Positions 11,591 to 22,400 of a stretch of 64,000 nucleotides of DNA are shown in pieces. The DNA is taken from assembly GCA_014843695.1 (NCBI GenBank), contig CM026390.1, positions 12,750,904 through 12,814,903 on the forward strand, given 5' to 3'. The notes under the pieces are model-generated. The model worked only from the letters and a program-made list of their open reading frames with translations. It was not told where the DNA came from and did not search any database. Position numbers and translations under genes: made by a program. Positions within the stretch are counted from its first letter, which is position 1. Every line of letters starts with the position of its first letter. Source of the DNA: Archivesica marissinica. Its lineage: Eukaryota > Mollusca > Bivalvia > Venerida > Vesicomyidae.

Positions 11591-13463
11591 TTGTATTTAA
11601 TGATGAATATTGGTCTTGTATTTAATGATGATGAATATTGGTCTTGTATTTAATGATGAATATTGGTCTTGTATTTAATGATGAATATTGGTCTTGTATT
11701 TAATGATGATGAATATTGGTCTTGTATTTAATGATGAATATTGGTCTTGTATTTAAATGATGAATATTGGTCTTGTATTTAATGATGAATATTGGTCTTG
11801 TATTTAATGATGATGAATATTGGTCTTGTATTTAATGATGAATATTGGTCTTGTATTTAATGATGATGAATATTGGTCTTGTATTTAATGATGAATATTG
11901 GTCTTGTATTTAATGATGATGAATATTGGTCTTGTATTTAATGATGAATATTGGTCTTGTATTTAATGATGAATATTGGTCTTGTATTAATGATGAATAT
12001 TGGTCTTGTATTTAATGATGATGAATATTGGTCTTGTATTTAAGATGAATATTGATTGTATTTAATGATGAATATTGATCTTGTATTTAATGATGATGAA
12101 TATTGGTCTTGTATTTAATGATGAATATTGGTCTTGTATTATGATGATGAATATTGGTCTTGTATTTAATGATGAATATTGGTCTTGTATTTAATGATGA
12201 ATATTGGTCTTGTATTTAATGATGAATATTGGTCTTGTATTTAATGATGAATATTGGTCTTGTATTTAATGATGATGAATATTGGTCTTGTATTTAATGA
12301 TGAATATTGGTCTTGTATTTAATGATGATGAATATTGGCAAAAAAACAAAAAATTGGTCTTGTATTTAATGATGAATATTGTCTTGTATTTAATGATGAA
12401 TATTGGTCTTGTATTTAATGATGATGAATATTGGTCTTGTATTTAATGATGAATATTGGTCTTGTATTTAATGATGAATATTGATCTTGTATTTAATGAT
12501 GATGAATATTGGTCTTGTATTTAATGATGAATATTGGTCTTGTATTTAATGATGATGAATATTGGTCTTGTATTTAATGATGAATATTGGTCTTGTATTT
12601 AAATGATGAATATTGGTCTTGTATTTAATGATGAATATTGGTCTTGTATTTAATGATGAATATTGGTCTTGTATTAATATAATATTTCTTGTATTTAATG
12701 ATGAATATTCAAAAATCTTGTATTTAATGATGAATATTGATCTGTATTTAATGATGAATATGGTTGTATTTAATGAGAATATTAATCTTGTATTTAATGA
12801 TGAATATTGATCGTGTATTTAATGATGAATATTGATCTTGTATTTAATGATGAATATTGGTCTTGTATTATGATGATGAATATTGTCTTGTATTTAATGA
12901 TGAATATTGGTCTTGTATTTAATGATGAATATGTCTTGTATTTAATGATGAATATTGGTCTTGTATTTAATGATGAATATTGGTCTTGTATTTAATGATG
13001 ATGAATATTGGTCTTGTATTTAATGATGAATATTGGTCTTGTATTTAATGATGAATATTGGTCTTGTATTGAATTATGAATATTGATCTTGTATTTAATG
13101 ATGAATATTGATCTTGTATTTAATGATGAATATTGGTCTTGTATTTAATGATGAATATTGATCTTGTATTTAATGATGAATATTGATTGTGTATTTAATG
13201 ATGAATATTGATTGTGTATTTAATGATGAATATTAATCTTGTATTTAATGATGAATATTGATTGTGTATTTAATGATGAATATTAATCTTGTATTTAATG
13301 ATGAATATTGGTCTTGTATTTAATGATGAATATTGATCGTGTATTTAATTATGAATATTGGTCTTGTATTTAATGATGAATATTGATCTTGTATTTAATG
13401 ATGAATATTGGTCTTGTATTTAATGATGAATATTGGTCTTGTATTTAATGATGAATATTGATT
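11591..13463. repeat. 25/28-bp satellite in DECR2 intron 1, right block
   Basis: Same unit family as 6090-10565, running to the DECR2 acceptor at 13473. Between about 12340 and 12860 units carry many small deletions, insertions and an A-rich interruption, unlike the regular units elsewhere. Confidence 0.97.
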
Positions 13464-13473
13464 ATGATTTCAG

Positions 13474-13542
13474 AGGAAAAGTGGCATTTGTGACAGGAGG
13501 TGGGTCAGGCATCGGGTTTACAATTACTGAAATTCTTATGCG
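13474..13542 (+). CDS. DECR2: DECR2 coding exon (first visible)
   Basis: Acceptor GATTTCAG directly precedes it and donor GTAATA follows. It starts with one base completing a codon and reads [14 protein letters not shown], then FTITEILM, giving the glycine-rich cofactor loop. The tandem satellite upstream runs to within about 20 bases of the acceptor, so the branch point and pyrimidine tract, if any, lie in repeat-derived sequence. The first 9 bases of this exon also occur just before the assembly gap at 10582-10590. Confidence 0.93.
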
Positions 13543-16416
13543 GTAATATATATTTTATCGTGGCATAACTGCCTTTACGCTACAATGCCCAGGCTTGCAC
13601 ATTTTCCTGGATATTTAAATTGTTTTGTCTTTTTTATTGGCCAGGAAGAATATTTTTTAAAACCTAATATTGAGTGTGCACATCAATTCAGAACCAGCTA
13701 CGCCACTGTTATTGTTTGTAATTTGAATCATGTGACAGATTATATTACTGGTGCATTGTAGTACCAGTAGCTCAACATTAAAGTCCCTATATGTGTGTCC
13801 TTACAATGTGTTGTACACATGGACATTCTGAGGAGGGGATGATTTGAAATTATGATTATTTCTTTACACTCTTATTCAGATTTTAACGTAGCCTGGGAAC
13901 AGGCGTCGATATATTTTGCCTGGTCAGTCAAATAAATATATTTTAACATCGAGACTGTCATTTTGCCAGAAGTTAAAAAGTGAAAAATCGACAGACTGAC
14001 ACTCACTTCACATCAGAAGATACCAATCACTCATTTGATCTCCACGCTGCTAATAAGCAATATAGCCACACCTGTCTTAAGCGACCAGCCAATGAAAATT
14101 GGTTGCTTCGTATTGGTGGCTGCTTAATAGAGGATAAATGCTGAACCACTTGCTTCACTGGGAGTTTGGTTACTGGCTGTTAAATACAGGTTTGCTGCTT
14201 AACCCTTTCCTGCATAGAGATTTAGGTTAATATACTGTTATATCTCCATACAAACAACAGCCATTTAACCCTTTCCTTCATAGAGATTTAGGTTAATATA
14301 CTATTATATCTCCATACAAACAACAGCCATTTAGCCCTTTACTTCATAGAGATTTAGGTTAATATACTATTATATCTCCATACAAACGACAGCCATTTAG
14401 CTGTCATGCAGTGGATAAGTAGTCGCCATATCTATCCCACCTCCATAGATATTACTGGGACTTCATAGAGATTTAGGTTAATATACTATTATATCTCCAT
14501 ACAAACAACAGCCATTTAGCTGTCATGCAGTGGATAAGTAGTCGCCATATCTATCCCACCTCCATAGATATTACTGGGACTACATGAGATTCCGGTCTTT
14601 ATTATGAACATTGGTTTGGCTGCTACATTGTCAATGTATGTCGTATTGGCGTCAAGAGGGGCTTCTATGAGGGAAAGGGTTAACCCTTTGCTCCATATAG
14701 ATGCCATACAATACCTTTATTGCTTGGCACATACAGCCGTTCCACATAGACCTTTATCACTTGGCACATACAGCCGATCCACCTAGACGACATACAATAC
14801 CTTTATCGCTTGGCACATACAGCCGTTCCACATAGATGTCATACAATACCTTTATCGCTTTGCACATACAGCCGTTCCTCATAGACATCATACAATACCT
14901 TTATCGCTTGGCACATACAGCCGTTCCACATTGACGTCATACAATACCTTTATCGCTTGGCACATACAGCCGTTCCTCATAGACATCATACAATACCTTT
15001 ATCGCTTGGCACATACAGCCGTTCCTCATAGACATCATACAATACCTTTATCGGTTGGCACATACAGCCGTTCCACATTGACGTCATACAATACCTTTAT
15101 CGCTTGGCACATACAGCCATTCCACATAGACGTCATACAATACCTTTATCTCTTGGCACATACAGCCGTTCCACATAGACGTCATACAATACCTTTATCG
15201 CTTGGCACATACAGCCATTCCACATAGACGTCATACAATACCTTTATCGCTTCGCACATACAGCCATTCCACATAGACGTCATACAATACCTTTATCGCT
15301 TGGCACATACAGCCGTTCCACATAGACGTCATACAATACTTTTATCGCTTGGCACATACAGCCGTTCCACATAGATGCCATACAATACCTTTATCGCTTG
15401 GCACATACAGCCGTTCCACATAGACGTCATACAATACCTTTATCGCTTGGCACATACAGCCATTCCTCATAGACGTCATACAATACCTTTATCGCTTGGC
15501 ACATACAGCCGTTCCACATAGACGCCATACAATACCTTTATCGCTTGGCACATACAGCCGTTCCACATAGACGCCATACAATACCTTTATCGCTTGGCAC
15601 ATACAGCCGTTCCACATAAACGCCATACAATACCTTTATCGCTTCGCACATACAGCCATTCCACATAGACGTCATACAATACCTTTATCGCTTCGCACAT
15701 ACAGCCGTTCCACATAGACGTCATACAATACCTTATCGCTTGGCACATACAGCCGTTCCACATAGTTATCTAATCCCATTGTTATTGAGTATTCAGTATG
15801 TAGTACAGTGCACCTACAGTGAAACCTGTGTTAGTGGTCATGTCTATTAAACCTTTGTTTATCAATATTTCACAGTATGTCATCGGGTTCCAATACGGTG
15901 GCAGTGATTTCAGTGAATAATGAATAACAGTGCATACTTATGTTCCATTTTAGCCATGGTTGTGACGCGGTTATTGCAAGTCGTAGGCTGGACAAAATAC
16001 AGGAGTCTGCTGTAGTATTAGAGTCTGCCACAGGGAGGAAATGTCTACCTATACAGATGGATGTCAGAGATGTATGCTATGTTAATTGCCATATCAATGT
16101 TCCAAGACCTATAGCTGTAGATATGCTGTCTTAGTCTCATTACTTACGTGTATATTCTTTCTTATATTGGACACATTGGTGGGAGCACTGCGTGTGTGGA
16201 CTGGCCATACATCATTGCCAGCACTGCGTGTGTGGACTGGCCATACAGCATGCTGTCAGCAGTGTGTGTGTGTGTGGACTGGCCATACAGCATGCTGTCA
16301 GCAGTGTGTGTGTGGACTGGCCATACAGCATGCTGTCAGCAGTGTGTGTGTGGACTGGTCATACAGTATGCTGTCAGCAGTGTGTGTGTGTGGACTGGTC
16401 ATACAGCATGCTGTCA

Positions 16417-16453
<37 letters not shown>

Positions 16454-19400
16454 ACTGGTCATACAGCATGCTGTCAGCAGTGTGTGTGTCTGGAGTGGTC
16501 ATACAGTATGCTGTCAGCAGTGTGTGTGTGTGGACTGGCCATACAGTATGTTGTCAGCAGTGTGTGTGTGTGTGGACTGGCCATACAGCATGTTGTCAGC
16601 AGTGTGTGTGTGGACTGGCCATACAGCATGTTGTCAGCAGTGTGTGTGTGGACTGGCCATACAGCATGCTGTCAGCTGTGTGTGTGGACTGGCCATACAG
16701 CATGTTGCCAGCAGTGTGTGTGTGGACTGGTCATACAGCATGTTGTCAGCAGTGTGTGTGTGGACTGGCCATACAGCATGCTGCCAGCACTTTGTGATTC
16801 CCTTACTTAAGGCAGGTTTGACTGTAGAAACTAATCACAGATTTCTGTAATTTCTCATAATGATCATAATAGGCTTGCACATTCGTTTCCAAAGTTTTAA
16901 TATTATGATTCAGAATAAAGTGTGTATATCTATATTACTCTATATCTTCATATCTATACACCAAATTTGAAATTTTCTACAATTCTTGGAAATATGCAAA
17001 ATGTTCATTTAAGAGACCATTTCTAAGCACTCCGATTGGATAGTATGGTATAGGCACTCTAATAGCTTACATTGCAATTATATACATATACACACGTATA
17101 ATGTTTTGTTTTTTTTTAAACTTTATGATTGCGAAGCAAGTTTTAACAACTTATATTAATCAATCTCGTTGGCGCCGATGAAAGCGTACATGTTGTCATT
17201 CGTGTGGGAGGAAACCGGAGAAAACCCACCTGTCCGATCTGGCGGCAACCGTACCATCTCATATACTTCCCGGTCCGAGGATCGAATCCGGGTTGCATTG
17301 GTGAGAAGCGAGTGGGCTAACCACTGCGCTAATTGGACATTATATAATAATGTTTATTGTGCATATTACTTAACTGATTTTATTGCAACAATTCACCAGC
17401 CCAAGACGATCCAGGCTGCAGTTGGTGAAGCAATGAGACAGTTTGGGAAAGTGAACATCCTTATAAATAGTAAGTCATAGTAGAACTGAATAGAACTGTG
17501 TCCTATAAGTCACCAAGTGCAAGTCCTTATGTATTTTTTGGGTTTGTTTGCTTAAAATCTGATTTCGGGAAGGGCCGTAACTAATGTTGCTAGAATTTGT
17601 GGCCCGACCTGTTTGCTTTTTTTGAAATTGCCATGTCTTGTGTTATATACAGGTAAATTGCCATGTCTTGTGTTATATACAGGTAAAATGAATCGAGCAA
17701 TGAAATATGATTAAACTAAAATCATATTTATTCTATAATATGGGTCAATATTCTATAATAGAATATGGACCCGTGGGTCACTTTTTCCTATAGAATAATG
17801 TCCCGCGGGTCATTATTTTGGGGTCAATATTCTCTATGACACCAGTACTCTTAATATATGGGGTGACAGTGCTACAAAGACTGACCAATATTCTTCATAT
17901 ATGATTGTACTTCTAAAACTAAAGTGGTGTTCTGCTTATGAGATAATGCCTCGATGCCATGAAGTAATTTATGTGAAAGTACTTTATGTGAAAGTAATTT
18001 ATGTGAAAGTACTTTATGTGAAAGTAATTTATGTGAAAGTACTTTATGTGAAAGGACTTTATGTGAAAGTAATTTATGTGAAAGTACTTTATGTGAAAGT
18101 AATTTATGTGAAAGTAATTTATGTGAAAGTACTTTATGTGAAAGTAATTGTACTTTATGTGAAAGTACTTTATGTGAAAGTAATTTATGTGAAAGTAATT
18201 TATGTGAAAGTACTTTATGTGAACTACATGTAAGTGGATGGAATGTGTGGGTATTGATAATTTTGTTCATTCCTATAAAGGTTACATCTGAAAATTTTAG
18301 TTTATACAAATTTATTTTAGCTCGATTGTGAAACAAGTTCTTACAACTTATATTAATCACTCTTGAGACCTCATTCCTGATGGAATCCATTGCCACGAGG
18401 GAGAGAGAAGAGGCAACGTGGAATTTAAATGCCTTGCCTAAAGGCACAATCGTAATGGCTCCAGCAGGGCTGGAACTCTGGACCATTCGCACCTGAAGCG
18501 ACCGCGCATCAACTGCACTATCACGACTTCCACATCTGAAGTATTTTTATATTATTTTCCACTAAAACAAGCCTTTAACAGTAGTGCAGAAACATATCAC
18601 TGTGTTATACTGTTAACCACATGTTTGACAGTAACATTGTGTGTGTTTTACGTTTATTTATCTTCGCTACCGGTTGCCCATATGAGCGACGCCTCCTGAA
18701 GAGATTAGTCATTTTAGATTTTGGAGGATAGTGCAATGATACAGACGGAGACCCATTCCAGAGTCATCTCTGGTTCTTTTACATGCACAGTGTACAGCAC
18801 CGACACGAGACCTCGGTTTAACGTCCTATCTGAAAGACTGTTAATTTGATTAGGGTCAGACAGGGGATCGAACCTGCGATCCCTGGATTACCAGTCCAGC
18901 GTGTTACCACTGGACTACAGATCCGTCTTTGTACATTGTAGGTGCTGCTGGGAACTTTATATGTCCGGCAGAAGGTTTGTCGTTTAACGCGTTCCGTACA
19001 GTGATGGACATTGACACCATGGGAACATTCAATACTACAAAAGTTATCTTTGATGAATATATGAAGGTACGTATATTGTACTCGATTTACTGATTTTCTC
19101 GATTTTAAAGAAATCGAGCTGAACATGTATACCGGTACTATAATAGCAGTCCCGGTGAAGGTTCATACTCTCTATACTGCGTAGCCGTGCAGCGTGTTGA
19201 TAGAGCCGTAACCCTTTCAAATATACAGTTAACCCATTCAACACCAAGTAACTGACATGGACTGGTCCATGATATTTTTAGACCAATAAATTAATAACAA
19301 AATTACATTTGGATCAGTTCATTTATCAAAATGGGTATTTTTTTCTTCTAAAAATAGTTATATTACTTGAAAAAAGTGCAGATCCTGATGAGACGGCTCG

Positions 19401-22400
19401 TCACGAGCCGGCTTGTGACGAGCCGGCTCATCTGGATCTACACTTTTTTGTAAGCCAATTTAGAGGTATGTGGTGTTGAAAGGGTTAAACCTGTGTTAGT
19501 GGTACCTCCATTTAGCAGCCAACCTGTATTAAGCAGCCAGTTTCCAGATTCCCAATGTTGTTTTATTATACATTTGACCTCTATTAAACAGGCACCTGTG
19601 CTAAGCAGCCACTTTCTGTGATTCCCTTGGCTGGCTGCTTAAGACAGGTTTGACTGTAGAACCATCTCTATCTCACATTATCGATTCACCACAAATACAA
19701 GTACCTACCGGACGCCATTACCAATGCTCATCTTATTGTCAGAATTGAAGAATCGTGGAGGGGTACATCTTATTGGTATTGGAGTTCAAGCCCCGCTGGA
19801 GCCGTTATGATTGTGCCCTTAGGCAAGGCATTTAAATTCCATGTTGCCTCTTCTCTCTCCTTCATGGCGATGGATTCCATCAGGAATGAGGTCTGGAGAG
19901 TGATTAATATAAGTTGAAAGAATTTGTTTCGCTAAAATAAATTTGTATAAAGTTATAAACTAAAAGCAAACAAGTAAGTTATTCTATATGACACCGGTAC
20001 ATTATACGGAAGAGTTCTAGTAAATATAACTGGCGCCCTGCAAATCAAGGGCCGGGCATATCAACTACACGCGGGTTGTGCCATATCAACTACACGTGGG
20101 TTGTGCCATATCAACTACACGTGGGTTGTGCCATATCAACTACACGTGGGTTGTGCCATATCAACTACACGCAGGTTGTACCATATCAACTACACACAGG
20201 TTGTGCCATATCAACTACACGCGGGTTGTGCCATATCAACTACACGTGGGTTGTGCCATATCAACTACACGCGGGTTGTGCCATATCAACTACACGCGGG
20301 TTGTACCAAGGCAGCTATAAGTAACACACATGACATGTTATTTTACAACGGGTATTTCAGAGTCATGGAGGGGTGATAGTAAATATAACGGCAACACTTC
20401 AGGCGAGAGGACAGGTGTTTCAGCTACACGCCGGTTGTGCCAAGGCTGCTATAGGTATAGTGTAGAAAACTTGATCAAACTGTTCATGCATTGTATTTTT
20501 GCATCCATATAAATTACAAGACATTAATGTGTAAATAGATACTGGATACATTATGAAGTACCTGCTATTACCAGTAGCAGGGTTCCCGCTGTCGTTTGCC
20601 AATGGCGCCCTACTGTGACAAAAAACAAATATTGGCGCTAAATTTTGTGAATTGGTGAAAATATTTGGCGCAATTTTTAATTATTTTTTTTGGCACATGT
20701 TTTGTCAAATATTTATTTGTGAACTATATGGCTCTTAGTTGGATCCAAGTTTTTTTAATTGGCTCCAGTGTTTTTCAATTGGCGACAGAAATGGCGCAGA
20801 CAAACATTCAGACAGAGGGAACCCTGCAGTAGTAGTATGTGCCGAAATTTAATTAGTCAAATTCAAGTGGCTGCAAAATTGGCTCCTAATGCGAGTGACT
20901 CTTGGACAATTTCTGCTCCTCTTCTTTCAGTATTAACTTCGTTATCTTGTCATTCTGGTGCTCTTGTTTCAGTATTGACTTCGTTATCTTATGTCATTCT
21001 GTTCCTCTTGTTTCAGTATTTACTTCATTATCTTATGTCATTCTGTTCCTCTTGTTTCAGTATTTACTTCATTATCTTATGTCATTCTGGTCCTCTTGTT
21101 TCAGTTTTGACTTCGTTATCTTATGTCATTCTGTTCCTCTTGTTTCAGTATTTACTTCATTATCTTATCTCATTCTGGTCCTCTTGTTTCAGTATTGACT
21201 TCGTTATCTTATGTCATTCTGGTCCTCTTGTTTCAGTATTGACTTCGTTATCTTATGTCATTCTGGTCCTCTTGTTTCAGTTTTGACTTCGTTATCTTAT
21301 GTCATTCTGGTCCTCTTGTTTCAGTATTTACTTCATTATCTTATGTCAGTCCAGGGTTCATTCTAGGTCAGAATTTTTGGGAGAAGTGAGAAAGCGCGTG
21401 ATCGCTTCCTTAAATGGTGTTCTTTAATATACTTCTGCAAAATAGGGTTTAAAATGCACAGTACAACCATTAAATACAACATTTGAATAGAAGGAGTGCT
21501 TTATAATGGGCCAGTGTATCTTACTAGACAAAATTTTGTTTGAAAATCGTAAAAATCAAAAAATATATTTTAAATAAATTGTTTTTTTAGGGAGAAGTGG
21601 GGCCCCCAGAGGGCGAAGTCAGGGTCCCTAGGGCGACAATTTCGCCCACTAAACTGATCCCTGCAGTCTGGTCTCTTGTTTCAGTATTGACTTCGTTATC
21701 TTATCTCATTCTGGTCCTCTTGTTTCAGTATTGACTTCGTTATCTTATGTCATTCTGGTCCTCTTGTTGCAGTATTGACTTCGTTATCTTATGTCATTCT
21801 GGTCCTCTTGTTTCAGTTTTGACTTCGTTATCTTATCTCATTCTGGTGCTCTTGTTTCAGTATTGACTTCGTTATCTTATGTCATTCTGGTCCTCTTGTT
21901 TCAGTTTTGACTTCGTTATCTCATTCTGGTCCTCTTGTTGCAGTATTGACTTCGTTATCTCATTCTGGTCCTCTTGTTGCAGTATTGACTTCGTTATCTT
22001 ATGTCATTCTGGTGCTCTTATTTCAGTATTGACTTCGTTATCTCATTCTGGTCCTCTTGTTTCAGTTTTGACTTCATTATCTTATCTCATTCTGGTGCTC
22101 TTGTTTCAGTATTGACTTCGTTATCTTATGTCATTCTGGTCCTCTTGTTTCAGTATTGACTTCATTATCTTATGTCATTCTTGTCCTCTTGTTTCAGTTA
22201 TTGACTTCTTTATCTTATGTCATTCTGGTTCTCTTGTTTCAGTATTGACTTCGTTATCTTATGTCATTCTTGTCCTCTTGTTTCAGTATTGACTTCGTTA
22301 TCTTATGTCATTCTGGTCCTCTTGTTTCAGTATTGACTTCTTTATCTTATGTCATTCTGGTCCTCTTGTTTCAGTATTTACTTTGTTATCTTATGTAATT

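Noticed and set aside
10541..11653. Long open frames around 10541-11653
   Set aside because: They cross the 1,000-N gap and carry no information.
16086..16850. Cys/Val-rich open frames in three plus frames
   Set aside because: Products of the minisatellite with GT runs in DECR2 intron 3; overlapping frames with equal quality show there is no selection on any.
17872..18492. Minus-strand frame with [10 protein letters not shown] repeats and the opposite-strand YVKV frame
   Set aside because: Both arise from the 15-bp array; the non-repetitive part of the minus frame is a SINE.
18880..18930. tRNA gene-like sequence (and similar heads in other SINEs)
   Set aside because: Box A and box B motifs are present, but each is joined to a conserved SINE body and tail and recurs many times; acceptor stems do not pair convincingly.
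20759..21286. Ser/Phe/Leu-rich open frame
   Set aside because: Starts in a MITE and continues through the 44-bp array; no unique coding sequence.
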